From contig DAOKZI010000022.1 in assembly GCA_035325705.1 (NCBI GenBank), forward strand, positions 10,716 to 74,715: DNA of 64,000 bases, given 5' to 3'. Source of the stretch: Ga0077536 sp035325705. Lineage in GTDB: Bacteria; Pseudomonadota; Gammaproteobacteria; Ga0077536. The notes beneath the pieces are model-generated. The model was given only the letters and a program-made list of their open reading frames with translations. It was not told where the DNA came from and ran no database searches. The position numbers and the translations under genes were made by a program. Shown in pieces: positions 41,690-49,939 of the stretch (positions are counted from its first letter, which is position 1; every line of letters starts with the position of its first letter).

Positions 41690-42607
41690 ATGCGGCATCT
41701 GAACTACAGCCACTTGCTCTACTTTTGGACGGTCGCACGCGAAGGCAGCATCGCGAAGGCTTCGACCGTGCTGCACCTCACCCCGCAGACCATCAGCGGC
41801 CAGTTGAAGCTGCTCGACGAAGCGGTCGGCGATCGTCTCTTCGTGCGCGCCGGGCGCCGCCTCGTGCTCTCGGATCTGGGCAAGGTCGTGTTCCAGTATG
41901 CCGACGAGATCTTCACGCTCGGCGGCGAGCTCGCCCACGTCGCTCGCGGCCGCGCTCCCGGCATGCCCTTGGTGTTGAACGTCGGCATCGTCGACTCGAT
42001 TCCGAAGCTCGTGACCTACCGCGTGCTCGAACCCGCGCTGAAGCTGGAGGAGAAGCTGAAGCTCACCTGTCACGAGGCGACGCTCGAGAACCTGCTGTCG
42101 GATCTCGCCGTGCACCGGCTCGATCTCGTGCTGTCCGATCGGCCGGTGCCGGCCGGCCTCAACGTGCGCGCCTACCATCACCTGCTCGGCAGCAGCGGCG
42201 TCAGCATGTTCGCGGCGCCCGCGCTCGCGAAGACGCTCAAGAAGCGCTTCCCGCACAGCTTGAAGGGCGCGCCTTTCCTGATGCCGGCGAACACTCCGGC
42301 GCTGCGCAGCCAGCTCGAGGAGTGGTTCGATGCGAAGGACGTTGCGCCGGTGATCGTCGGCGAGTTCGACGACAGCGCACTGCTGAAGTCTTTCGGCCAG
42401 GCCGGTGTCGGCGTCTTCACCGGACCGACGGCGCTGGAGGCGGAAATTTGCCAGATGTATCGCGTACAGACGCTCGGCCAGGTGCCGGACGTGCAAGAGC
42501 GCTTCTACGCGATCTCGCCGGAGCGCAAGCTCAAGCACCCGGCGATCGTCGCCATCACCGAACGCGCCCGCGAGACGATTTTCGGGCAGCAGCAGATCGC
42601 CGCCTGA
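41690..42607 (+). CDS. nhaR: NhaR-type LysR-family transcriptional activator
   Basis: 305 residues. The N-terminus MRHLNYSHLLYFWTVAREGS is diagnostic for NhaR, and the LysR helix-turn-helix continues as IAKASTVLHLTPQTISGQLK. The effector domain contains LVLNVGIVDSIPKLVTYRVL, HEATLENLLSDLAVHRLDLV, and FGQAGVGVFTGPTALEAEIC, all close to the NhaR family. NhaR responds to sodium or pH and activates nhaA, and in E. coli also osmC and pgaABCD. No antiporter gene is next to it here. It is divergent from the MCP-like gene, and the palindromes at 41597-41639 are its probable binding sites. Confidence 0.9.
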   Translation: MRHLNYSHLLYFWTVAREGSIAKASTVLHLTPQTISGQLKLLDEAVGDRLFVRAGRRLVLSDLGKVVFQYADEIFTLGGELAHVARGRAPGMPLVLNVGIVDSIPKLVTYRVLEPALKLEEKLKLTCHEATLENLLSDLAVHRLDLVLSDRPVPAGLNVRAYHHLLGSSGVSMFAAPALAKTLKKRFPHSLKGAPFLMPANTPALRSQLEEWFDAKDVAPVIVGEFDDSALLKSFGQAGVGVFTGPTALEAEICQMYRVQTLGQVPDVQERFYAISPERKLKHPAIVAITERARETIFGQQQIAA

Positions 42608-42610
42608 AAC

Positions 42611-42988
42611 TCACAGCGACGGGTCGTCGAGGTAACGCCGCCGCGCGACGCGGCGCGGCGTATCGAGATGGCGCTGCGCTTCGCGCTGCGCGCGGGTGAA
42701 GGCCTGCATGACGGCGAGCGCGCCGTCGGAATGGCGGGCGGCGATCTCGAGCGCGCGCCGGGCGCGACGCAGACGCACCGTCAAACGGCATTCGACGTCG
42801 CCCCGCGCCAGCGCGCCGGCGCTGGTCGCGAGCTCGACGCGCACGCTGGCGACGTCATCGCCGAGGCCGAGCAGAGTCAGGCGATGCAGGCGTTCGATGG
42901 TTGCCTGCCAGTCCGTCTGCGCCGGCAGATCGCTCAAGTGAATTTCCAGTCCCGACTGGTGCTCGCCGCGCGGCCTCTGACTCCCCAT
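42611..42988 (-). CDS. Small hypothetical protein, possibly HPF/RaiA-like
   Basis: 125 residues. The order of segments, LEIHLSDLPAQTDWQATIER then VASVRVELA then CRLTVRLRRARRALEIAARH and DGALAVMQAFTRAQREAQRH, recalls the beta-alpha-beta-beta-beta-alpha fold of ribosome hibernation factors (HPF/RaiA). The C-terminal basic stretch VARRRYLDD is also suggestive. Identity to that family is weak by eye, so the call is tentative. It converges with nhaR (3 bases between stops). A GAGAGACGAG purine run before the ATG can serve as ribosome site. Function otherwise unknown. Confidence 0.5.
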   Translation of the reverse strand: MGSQRPRGEHQSGLEIHLSDLPAQTDWQATIERLHRLTLLGLGDDVASVRVELATSAGALARGDVECRLTVRLRRARRALEIAARHSDGALAVMQAFTRAQREAQRHLDTPRRVARRRYLDDPSL

Positions 42989-43132
42989 CTCGTCTCTCTC
43001 GTCCGTGTCGTCGAAGAAGACATGCCCGGTGACGGGCGATACGCGCGCAGCCTACCCTGCCGCGCCGAGGCAGGGCATTCGGAAAAACGGCGAGCTCGTT
43101 CGACCTCCTCGAAGAGGCCGCGGGAAACGGGC

Positions 43133-43195
<63 letters not shown>

Positions 43196-43206
43196 CAACG
43201 CATCGA

Positions 43207-43617
43207 TCAGGCGACGCGCTGGACGCGCGTCTGCAGCAGCCGGCCGCGGCGGAAGTTGTCCGCCGACACCGTCGTCGGCTTGAAGCGCTCTTGCAAGAGC
43301 GTCAGGCAGTCCAGCGGATTGGCATCGCCGCACATGAACACGTCGACCGCCGCATAGCCCGCTTCCGGCCAGGTGTGGATTGTGATGTGGCTCTCGGCGA
43401 GCACGGTCACGCCGCTGACGCCCGCGCCGTCTCCGAAGTGATGGTAGTGCGAGTGCAGGATGGTGGCCCCGGCGGCACGCGCGCCGTCCTCGAGGGCACG
43501 GCAGATGTACTCGGGTTCCGCCAGATGATCCGCACCCCAGAACTCGATCAGCAGATGATCGCCGGCATAGCGCTCGCCGTCGTCGCCGAACTTGAAGTGG
43601 TCTAGCGGTTCAGTCAT
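43207..43617 (-). CDS. speD: S-adenosylmethionine decarboxylase proenzyme
   Basis: 136 residues, the usual bacterial class 1b size. The autocleavage site Glu-Ser in AESHITIHTWPEAGYAAVDV gives the pyruvoyl group from Ser; the following His and the Cys in FMCGDANPL assist processing and catalysis. It makes decarboxylated AdoMet, the aminopropyl donor for spermidine. Start ATG overlaps the speE stop by 4 bp. It is the last gene of a three-gene minus-strand operon (speD-like, speE, speD) that ends in the CU-tract hairpin. All key residues of true AdoMetDC are present, unlike the paralogue at the other end of the operon. Confidence 0.92.
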   Translation of the reverse strand: MTEPLDHFKFGDDGERYAGDHLLIEFWGADHLAEPEYICRALEDGARAAGATILHSHYHHFGDGAGVSGVTVLAESHITIHTWPEAGYAAVDVFMCGDANPLDCLTLLQERFKPTTVSADNFRRGRLLQTRVQRVA

Positions 43618-44486
43618 GCCAAGCCCCCTGTGTTTTCCGTCATCCAACGTGGAAGCACGAAGCTCGCGACGTGCAGCTCCGGCGTGTAGTGCCGAGTGGC
43701 GAAGCCCGCCCGCTCGAACCGGGCCCGTATCGTCTCCAGTTGCGGCGTCATCGTCGCCGCGTCGTCGCTGGCATAGCCCAGCGCCATGTTGCCGCCGTAG
43801 TAGGTCGGTACCGCGATCGCGTAGCACCGAGCCATGAGCCCGAGGCTGCGCAAGCGCTTCATGCTGCCCTTCGCCTCCTCCGGCTGCAGGAACGGCACGC
43901 CGCCCTGCAGCGCCAGCACGCCGCCCGGATTCAAGGCGCTGCGGCAGAGCTGGTAGAAGGTGTGCGAGAACAGCACTTCGGCCGCGCCGACGGGATCCGT
44001 CGAATCGACGAGAATGACGTCGTAGCGGTGCTGCTCGCGTTTGATGAATTCGAAGGCGTCCTCGATCACGAGCGCGGCCCGCGGATCGCGGTAGATCCGG
44101 CCGGCCTCGTTCAGCGACGGCATGTGCTCGATGCAGTAATCGACGACGGTACGGTCGATCTCGACCATGTCGACGTGTTCGATGTCGTGCTTGAGCACCT
44201 CGCGCAGGATGCCGCCGTCGCCGCCGCCGACGATCATCACGCGACGCGGATGCGCACAGCCGAACAGCGGCACGTGCGTCAGCATCTCGTGATAGACGAA
44301 CTCGTCGGCTTCGGTGGTCTGCACGATACCGTCGAGCACGAGCACCTTGCCCCAGCGCTTGGTGGCGTAGATGTCGACTTTCTGGTACGGCGTCTGACCC
44401 GAGAACAGCAAAGCGTCGGCGGTGAAGCCCTGGAATATCTCGTTCCCGTAAAGGGTCTCTTGTACCCGCAGCTCCACCGTCGTCAC
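43614..44486 (-). CDS. speE: Spermidine synthase (polyamine aminopropyltransferase)
   Basis: 290 residues from GTG 44486, whose GTGA overlaps the stop of the AdoMetDC-like gene; a second in-frame GTG lies three codons inside. QTTEADEFVYHEMLTHVPLF and VMIVGGGDGGILREVLKHD are the AdoMet-site motifs; VDMVEIDRTVVDYCIEHMPS and VILVDSTDPVGAAEVLFSH hold the catalytic Asp residues. It transfers aminopropyl from decarboxylated AdoMet to putrescine or another diamine. YYGGNMALGYASDD and HVASFVLPRWM close the fold. Lying between two AdoMetDC homologues, it is likely co-translated with both. Confidence 0.92.
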   Translation of the reverse strand: MTTVELRVQETLYGNEIFQGFTADALLFSGQTPYQKVDIYATKRWGKVLVLDGIVQTTEADEFVYHEMLTHVPLFGCAHPRRVMIVGGGDGGILREVLKHDIEHVDMVEIDRTVVDYCIEHMPSLNEAGRIYRDPRAALVIEDAFEFIKREQHRYDVILVDSTDPVGAAEVLFSHTFYQLCRSALNPGGVLALQGGVPFLQPEEAKGSMKRLRSLGLMARCYAIAVPTYYGGNMALGYASDDAATMTPQLETIRARFERAGFATRHYTPELHVASFVLPRWMTENTGGLA

Positions 44487-44881
44487 ACCGCCCGCGCAAG
44501 TGCGGGCGCGAAGCGACCGCGTTCGATGCACTGGGTTTCGACCGTCTCCGGCGCGAAATACTTGCGGCACACGCCGATCGCGACGTCGTTGTCGAAACGC
44601 TTGCAGGAGAAGATGTCGATGTACACCTGGCCCTTGTTCTCGGCGAAGTGGGCGCAGATGTTCGAGGTTTCGATGAGCTGCAGGAGGGTGTAGCCCGCGG
44701 CGTCGAAGGAATGCGTGGCGAAGTGCTCGAGGATCGGCTCGCCGTACGCCTTCATCTTGATGGCGTCGATGAGCTCCACGACCCAGGCGCGGATGTGCTC
44801 GGCGTTGGTGAGGAGATTACGCGGACAACCCGCCAGGTCCAGGATGAGGTGCTGACCCCAGATCGGTGCTTCTTCATGCAT
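44483..44881 (-). CDS. AdoMet decarboxylase homologue with altered cleavage site (possible ornithine/arginine decarboxylase)
   Basis: 132 residues, first gene of the spe operon. It aligns over its length with AdoMetDC: LILDLAGCPRNLLTNAEHIR, HFATHSFDAAGYTLLQLIE, ETSNICAHFAENKGQVYIDI, FSCKRFDND. Against the true SpeD the cleavage motif E-S-H-I has become T-S-N-I; the pyruvoyl Ser, the processing His and the catalytic Cys are kept. Bacterial AdoMetDC homologues have been shown to act as pyruvoyl-dependent ornithine or arginine decarboxylases. With a canonical SpeD in the same operon, this copy is a good candidate to supply the diamine. GAGGA lies 9 bases before the ATG. Confidence 0.8.
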   Translation of the reverse strand: MHEEAPIWGQHLILDLAGCPRNLLTNAEHIRAWVVELIDAIKMKAYGEPILEHFATHSFDAAGYTLLQLIETSNICAHFAENKGQVYIDIFSCKRFDNDVAIGVCRKYFAPETVETQCIERGRFAPALARAV

Positions 44882-45164
44882 CTGCAGAAATCCTCGCAGT
44901 CAAATCGGTGTTAGGGACAACCAACAACAACCGCGAGCAGGGCGCCTCCGCAAGGCACCGCTTCTTCTGCGATGACACTAGCTTCGGAGCACCCTCCTCG
45001 ACAAAACGAATGTGTTCTCAGCGGAACAACTCACAAAGCCTCCGGGCTATTGCGGAGCGCGCACGATACTCTTTTCGGTCCTGAATGCAAGAATTTTCTC
45101 TGCTGGCGCAACGACTTTCCGCCAGCGCGACGGCGCCGCCGCGACACCCGCCGCGGCCGTGGTT

Positions 45165-45815
45165 TCAGCGCCCGGCGCAGCGCGCCGCGAGCCACGGCAC
45201 CAGCGCCGACAGCGCATCGGCATAGCCGCCGAAAGCATAGTGATCGACGCCATCGACGAGCACGCAGGCGGCATCGCGGCCGCGCGCGGCGAGCGCCCGT
45301 ACCGCGGCGAGCGTGGCATCGGCGGCGAACACGCGGTCGGACGTCGAGTGCAGCGCGCGCACCGGCGTCGCGCCGCCGCTCGCGACGGGTGGGGGCCCGG
45401 CGATCGGCACCGCCGCGACGAACTCCTCGGGCGAGCGATTAATCAGATGCCAGGTGCCGATCGCGCCCAGACTGTAGCCGGTGATCAGGCGCGGCCCGCA
45501 GCCGTAACGCGCGGCCACGGCGGCGAGGAGCTCGAGCGCGCGCGCGGTGTCGCCGGGATTGGTCCAGCCGCCGTCGCGCGCGACGGGCGCGATCGTCACC
45601 GCGTCCAGCGCCCGCCACGCGGGAGCGATCAGGGTTTCGAGGAGAGGACGTCCATACCAGCCCTCAGGCGTACCGCCGTAGTGGAGACACAGCACCAGCG
45701 GCGCCGCGCTCGCCAGCGCCGCCGGCAGCGCCAAGGTGGCGCGTACGCGCGAGCCGTCGGCGAGCTCGAACTCGCGATCGTGCAGGCCGGGGAGCGTGGG
45801 CCAGTCGGGCGTCAC
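45165..45815 (-). CDS. Alpha/beta hydrolase of the phospholipase/carboxylesterase or PHB-depolymerase type
   Basis: 216 residues from a GTG start 7 bases after the regA stop. PLVLCLHYGGTPEGWYGRPL provides the oxyanion region. The nucleophile elbow is TGYSLGAIGTWHL. LHSTSDRVFAADATLAAVRA holds the acid and VDGVDHYAFGGYADAL the His. The fold is the short, lid-less type of the phospholipase/carboxylesterase group. No signal peptide. Co-orientation with regB and regA suggests the same transcript, but the function need not be related. Downstream, 45164-44882 (283 bases) carries the spe promoter region, where TTGCAT-N16-TATCGT is a weak candidate. Confidence 0.78.
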   Translation of the reverse strand: MTPDWPTLPGLHDREFELADGSRVRATLALPAALASAAPLVLCLHYGGTPEGWYGRPLLETLIAPAWRALDAVTIAPVARDGGWTNPGDTARALELLAAVAARYGCGPRLITGYSLGAIGTWHLINRSPEEFVAAVPIAGPPPVASGGATPVRALHSTSDRVFAADATLAAVRALAARGRDAACVLVDGVDHYAFGGYADALSALVPWLAARCAGR

Positions 45816-45822
45816 GGCGCGT

Positions 45823-46359
45823 TCAAGCGAGGCCGGACGGCCGCTTCTGCAGCTTGCGCTGCAGAGTCCGGCGATGCAGGCCCAGCCGCTTGGCCGCGGC
45901 CGACACGTTGCCGTCGCACTCGATCAGCACTTTCTGGATGTACTCCCACTCGAGCCGGCCGAGGGGCGTCGGCGGCGCTGCGAGCGAGGGCGCGGCGACA
46001 CCGGGCGCATAGCCGAAGGCAGCGATGACGTCGTCGACGTCCGCGGGCTTCGTCAGATACTGGTGTGCGCCGAGCTTCACCGCCTCGACGGCCGTGGCGA
46101 TGCTCGCGAAACCCGTGAGCACGACGATGCACAGCGCGGGATTCGACTGCAGCAGACGCGGGATGAGCTGCAGGCCGTTGCCGTCCGGCATGCGCAGGTC
46201 CACGACCGCGTACCCGGGCTGCGCCTCGGCGCAGGCCGTGAGCGCGCTCGCCGCCGAATCCGCGCACACCGCCTCGTAGCCCCGCCGGGAGAAGGCCTGG
46301 GCCATCACGCGCAGGAGCACCGCGTCGTCGTCGACCAGGAGCACGCGCGGCGCGCTCAT
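45823..46359 (-). CDS. regA: RegA/PrrA/ActR-family redox response regulator
   Basis: 178 residues. The receiver domain has the acidic pocket VDDD and the phosphoacceptor Asp54 in YAVVDLRMPDGNGLQLI, with Thr in VVLTGFASIATAVEA and Lys in YLTKPADVDDV. After a Pro/Ala-rich linker comes a Fis-type helix-turn-helix, GNVSAAAKRLGLHRRTLQRK. LEWEYIQKVLIECDGN is a close match to the RegA family. It is coupled to the histidine kinase (ATGA). It should control genes for respiration, carbon and nitrogen use in response to quinone and redox state; targets here are unknown. Confidence 0.9.
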   Translation of the reverse strand: MSAPRVLLVDDDAVLLRVMAQAFSRRGYEAVCADSAASALTACAEAQPGYAVVDLRMPDGNGLQLIPRLLQSNPALCIVVLTGFASIATAVEAVKLGAHQYLTKPADVDDVIAAFGYAPGVAAPSLAAPPTPLGRLEWEYIQKVLIECDGNVSAAAKRLGLHRRTLQRKLQKRPSGLA

Positions 46360-47615
46360 GCCGGGCTTTCCGACATGCGCAGCGCGGCGAGCGGGATCTC
46401 GACGTGCACCACCGTGCCGCCGCCGGGCGGCGTGCCGAATTCCACGCGGCCGCCGAGACGCGACAGCACGCTGTGCGCGAGATAGAGGCCGATGCCGAGC
46501 CCGCGCTCGCCCTTGGTGCTGACGATGCGGCGGCCGACCAGCTCGCGCACGGCGCGATCCATGCCGGGCCCGTCGTCGCGCACGTCCAGCCACATCGCCT
46601 GCTCGTCCCACGCGGCCCGCGCGTCGACGTGATGCGAAGAAGCCTCGGCCGCGTTGTTGAGCACGTTGAACAAGGCCTGCTGCAGCGTGCGATCGGCGAG
46701 GATGCGCGGCGCGGGCCGCGGGCCGTCGACCGCGATCGTGACCTCGAGCTCCGCCTGCTGGCGCCGCCACTCCGCGAGCAGGCCGCCGAGAAACTCGTCC
46801 GCCGTCGACGGCCGGCCGCTGTCCGCCGGCAGCTCGCCCGCATCGGCGGCGAGGCGCGCGAGGCTTTCCTTGCAGCGGCCGATTTGCTCGCGCAAGGTCA
46901 CGACCGAGGCGCGCAGCGCCGGCTGGTCGGCGAGATCGGTGTCGAGATCCTTGGCGAGGATGGCCATCGTCGCGAGCGGCGTGCCGAGCTCATGCGCGGT
47001 GCCGGCCGCAAGCGTGCCCAGCGCGACGACGCGCTCGGCTTCGAGCGCGCGTTCGCGCGCCCGCGCCAGTGCGCGATCGTGATCGCGCAGAGTCGCGGCG
47101 ATGCGGGCGACGAAATACGCGATGCAGCCCGCGCTCAGCACGAAGCCGTACCACATGCCCCACAGATGCAGCTCGACGGCGTGCGTGTGCGCGCCGTGGT
47201 CGTGCGCGCCGCCGATCGGCACGTTGAAGAACATCAGCAGCGTGTAGCAGGCGACCGCCGCGATCGCGATGCCGATCGACGCGCGCATCGGCAGCGCCGC
47301 GGCGGCGAAGACGATCGGCAGCAGGAACAGCGAGATGAACGGGTTCACCGAGCCGCCGGTGAAATAGATGAGCACGGTCAGCGCCGAAAGATCCGCCGCG
47401 CACTGGCGCGCGAACTCGGCGGTATCCGGACTGCGGCCGGCGGACAGACGCGACCACGACCAGGCGGTGTAGACGGCCATCGCGCCGAGCACGGCGCCGA
47501 CGATGCCCCAGGGCACCGCGAGATCGAAGCGCGCGCCGATGAAGGCAAGCCCCAGCGCCTGCGCGCCGATCAGCAGCAGCCGCAACTGGAGCAGGTATTT
47601 GAGGATGGTCGGCAC
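46356..47615 (-). CDS. regB: RegB/PrrB/ActS-family redox-sensing histidine kinase
   Basis: 419 residues from a GTG. Six hydrophobic segments occupy about residues 1-175. TGGSVNPF (87-93) is the quinone-binding GGxxNPF signature. The H-box is GTAHELGTPLATM (His208). Cys248 (in EQIGRCKESL) lies where the redox-active Cys of RegB is found. The ATP domain ends with RDDGPGMD, GLGIGLYLAH and GGRVEFGTPPGGGT. A His-rich loop (GGAHDHGAHTHAVELH, 135-150) between two membrane segments is not part of the standard RegB pattern and could bind metal. Coupled to regA by a 4-bp overlap. Confidence 0.9.
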   Translation of the reverse strand: MPTILKYLLQLRLLLIGAQALGLAFIGARFDLAVPWGIVGAVLGAMAVYTAWSWSRLSAGRSPDTAEFARQCAADLSALTVLIYFTGGSVNPFISLFLLPIVFAAAALPMRASIGIAIAAVACYTLLMFFNVPIGGAHDHGAHTHAVELHLWGMWYGFVLSAGCIAYFVARIAATLRDHDRALARARERALEAERVVALGTLAAGTAHELGTPLATMAILAKDLDTDLADQPALRASVVTLREQIGRCKESLARLAADAGELPADSGRPSTADEFLGGLLAEWRRQQAELEVTIAVDGPRPAPRILADRTLQQALFNVLNNAAEASSHHVDARAAWDEQAMWLDVRDDGPGMDRAVRELVGRRIVSTKGERGLGIGLYLAHSVLSRLGGRVEFGTPPGGGTVVHVEIPLAALRMSESPA

Positions 47616-47687
47616 GGCGACTCGCAGCGCTATGGAGCCCGGATTATAGCGGGCGGCCGCCCGTCGCCGCCGAAAGCCGGCCGTTGC

Positions 47688-48632
47688 TCAGCCGGCCGCG
47701 GCCCACAGCGTCGCGGGCGAATGCGGCAGGCGCTCGCGGCCGAGCACGTCGGCGACCCCGAACCGCGGATTGCCCGCGCCGTCCCGGCGCAGCGGTCGCG
47801 GATAGACGCCGCCGCGCGGGCTGCGAAAGCTGCTGACGACGGGGCATTCGCGGCGCGGCGAGCCGCGGCGCACGACGACGCCGGTCTCGCCGTTGACGAG
47901 ACGCACGAAGGCGCCGGGCGGGAAGACGCCGATCTCGCCGATGAAGTCGGCGGCGAGCGCCGCGTCGACTTCCTGGCCGCGCGCGAGGAAGAGATGGCGC
48001 ACGGCCTGCTGGGCGCGAATACCGGTGCGGTACTCGCGCGGCAAGACCATCGCGGCGTAAATGTCGGCGAGCGACACCAGCCGCGCGAGCGGCTCCAGGG
48101 CCGCGCCGCGCAGGCCTGCCGGGTAGCCGCTGCCGTCGGGTCGCTCGTGATGCTGGCGCACGATCGCGAGCCACAGCGGATCCTCGACGCCGTGGCGGCG
48201 CAGGAGCGCATGGCTCTCCGCCGGATGCTCGCGCACCGCCGCGTCCAGCGTCGCGTCGAGCGTGCCCGCGCGGGCGAGTGCGGCCTGCAGCGGCACGAGG
48301 GCGAGATTGCTGCTGAACACGGCCGCGAGCAGCCGCAGGCGCACGGAGGGCGCGAGCGCGAGGCGCCGGGCGACCAGCTCGCACAGCGCGCCGACCATCA
48401 GCGGATGCACCTCTGCGTAGGGCGCGCCGTCGTCGAGCAGCAGCGCGCCGAGCACCGCGTCGGCATCCGCGGCGACCAGCGCCGCCAGGGCTTGGTCCAG
48501 CGCGAGCGCGCCCGCCCCGAGCGCGGGATCCGGCGCGGACTCGATCATCCGCCGCTGCCAGGCGGCCGCCTCCGCGCGCAGGTCCACGAGCGCGGCAAAA
48601 ATTTCAGCGGGAGCGATGGCGAGCGCGGACAT
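47688..48632 (-). CDS. Degenerate HD-GYP-like protein
   Basis: 314 residues. The C-terminal two-thirds follow the HD-GYP plan: EHPAESHALLRRHGVEDPLW, VRQHHERPDGSGYPAGLRGA, VSLADIYAAMVLPREYRTG. The expected HD dyad (LLHDIGK) is replaced by AVFSSNLALVPL, so one set of metal ligands is missing, whereas HHE and GYP remain. It may bind rather than hydrolyse cyclic-di-GMP, or have a changed metal site. The N-terminal 90 residues are helical and Ala-rich. No membrane segment. It is a single gene between regB and bcp on the same strand, with its own promoter likely in the 96-base gap. Confidence 0.78.
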   Translation of the reverse strand: MSALAIAPAEIFAALVDLRAEAAAWQRRMIESAPDPALGAGALALDQALAALVAADADAVLGALLLDDGAPYAEVHPLMVGALCELVARRLALAPSVRLRLLAAVFSSNLALVPLQAALARAGTLDATLDAAVREHPAESHALLRRHGVEDPLWLAIVRQHHERPDGSGYPAGLRGAALEPLARLVSLADIYAAMVLPREYRTGIRAQQAVRHLFLARGQEVDAALAADFIGEIGVFPPGAFVRLVNGETGVVVRRGSPRRECPVVSSFRSPRGGVYPRPLRRDGAGNPRFGVADVLGRERLPHSPATLWAAAG

Positions 48633-48728
48633 GGCAGGAGTGTCGCCCGCGCCGGCCGAAGCTTGAGCCGTCCGCGGAGGGCACGGACGATTGGATCAGG
48701 CGGCCAAGCGGCGCGAAATCGCCCGCGT

Positions 48729-49193
48729 TCAGCCCGCCAGCGCCGCGAGCACGGCCTCGGGATGCGTTTCGGCCTTGGCGACGCGCGCCCAGTGCTTGCG
48801 CACCTTGCCGTCCGCGCCGATCCATACCGTGGAGCGGATGACGCCTATCGTCTTCTTGCCGTACATCGTCTTTTCGCCCCAGGCGCCGTACTTCTCCATG
48901 ACCTTGCGCTCGGGATCCGACAGCAGGATGAACGGCAGCGAGTATTTGTCGATGAACTTCGCGTGCGAGGCCGCGTCGTCCGGCGAGATCCCGATGAGGA
49001 CCACGCCCTTCTTCTGCAGCGCCGACCACTGATCGCGGAAGCCGCAGGCTTCCTTGGTGCAGCCCGGCGTGTCGTCCTTGGGATAGAAATACACGACGAC
49101 GTCCTTGCCCTTGAAATCCGCGAGCGAGACCTTCTCGCCTTTCGCATCCCGCAGGGTGAACGCCGGTGCGGCCTTGCCTTCTTCGATCGCCAT
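48729..49193 (-). CDS. bcp: Thioredoxin-dependent peroxiredoxin (BCP/PrxQ type)
   Basis: 154 residues. KDDTPGCTKEACGFRDQW holds the peroxidatic Cys45 and the resolving Cys50, the PrxQ spacing of four residues. KGKDVVVYFYPKD precedes it, and VLIGISPDDAASHAKFIDKY and LLSDPERKVMEKYGAWGEK follow in family order. The C-terminal VIRSTVWIGADGKVRKHWAR is standard. It reduces hydrogen peroxide and organic peroxides in the cytoplasm using thioredoxin. It lies 23 bases after the cupin gene on the same strand, so both may be co-transcribed. Confidence 0.95.
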   Translation of the reverse strand: MAIEEGKAAPAFTLRDAKGEKVSLADFKGKDVVVYFYPKDDTPGCTKEACGFRDQWSALQKKGVVLIGISPDDAASHAKFIDKYSLPFILLSDPERKVMEKYGAWGEKTMYGKKTIGVIRSTVWIGADGKVRKHWARVAKAETHPEAVLAALAG

Positions 49194-49216
49194 GTGCTCG
49201 GTCCTCGTACGGCGCG

Positions 49217-49747
49217 TCACTCGCGTTTCAGCGAGCGGCGCATGTTTCTGATCAGCTCCTCGTCCATGCTCGCCGGCACCACTTCCTCGGCGTCGGCGCT
49301 GTCGTAGATCTCGAGCCTGTCGCCCTGGCGGAACATGCGCTTGCCGTCGCGCGGGAAGTCCGCCATGTCGACCTTGGTACGGCTGCCGCCCATCAGGCAG
49401 ATCACCGTCTTCTGGAACGGATTGCGCAACTGATGCGGGGCGGTCGGCGCCGGAAAGCCGACGAAGTCGCCGGGTCCGAGCAGATGCTCGGTTTCCTCGA
49501 TCTCGATCACGGCCTGACCCTGCAGCAAGTAGATCCATTCCTCCTCGCAGGTATGGGAATGATAGAGCGAGGCGACGTTGCCGGCGGCGAGCCGCATGAC
49601 GCGGATGCGCGTGTGCTCGAGGCCGACCATCTGATCGAGATTCGCGCCCGCGACGATCGTGCCGGGATTCCACGGATAGGTGATGGCGTGACGGAACTCG
49701 AAGGCCTTTTCCGCCCGCACGATGTACTGCTTGTCGTCTTTGTTCAT
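49217..49747 (-). CDS. Cupin-domain protein
   Basis: 176 residues with one cupin domain. The first motif is LYHSHTCEEEWIYLLQGQAV, carrying His, His and Glu ligands; the second is LGPGDFVGFPAPTAPHQLRN, carrying the last His. LMGGSRTKVDMADFPRDGK follows and resembles sugar- or amino-acid-linked cupins with unknown activity. No signal peptide. It is upstream of bcp on the same strand and divergent from the MBL hydrolase gene. Complete metal ligands suggest an enzyme or metal-dependent sensor. No closer function can be named. Confidence 0.8.
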   Translation of the reverse strand: MNKDDKQYIVRAEKAFEFRHAITYPWNPGTIVAGANLDQMVGLEHTRIRVMRLAAGNVASLYHSHTCEEEWIYLLQGQAVIEIEETEHLLGPGDFVGFPAPTAPHQLRNPFQKTVICLMGGSRTKVDMADFPRDGKRMFRQGDRLEIYDSADAEEVVPASMDEELIRNMRRSLKRE

Positions 49748-49939
49748 GGCAAGGGTCCGGCCGGCGAGTGAGGGGACGGCGTGTCGTCGCCGGCGGCGGG
49801 ACGGGAGTGTAGCACCGCGCCGCACGCGCGGTGGCGGAAAACCCGATCTCGCCGCGAACGCCCTGCGCGAGCCGGGGCAGCCGCGCGCCGCGGCCGCTTC
49901 GTCCTTTACACTGCGGCGGAGTTTTCGCGGAGATTCGCC

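Noticed and set aside
46404..49307. 967-codon plus-strand frame spanning regB to bcp
   Set aside because: Crosses four well-defined minus-strand genes; composition is that of an antisense shadow (His/Arg/Ala rich).
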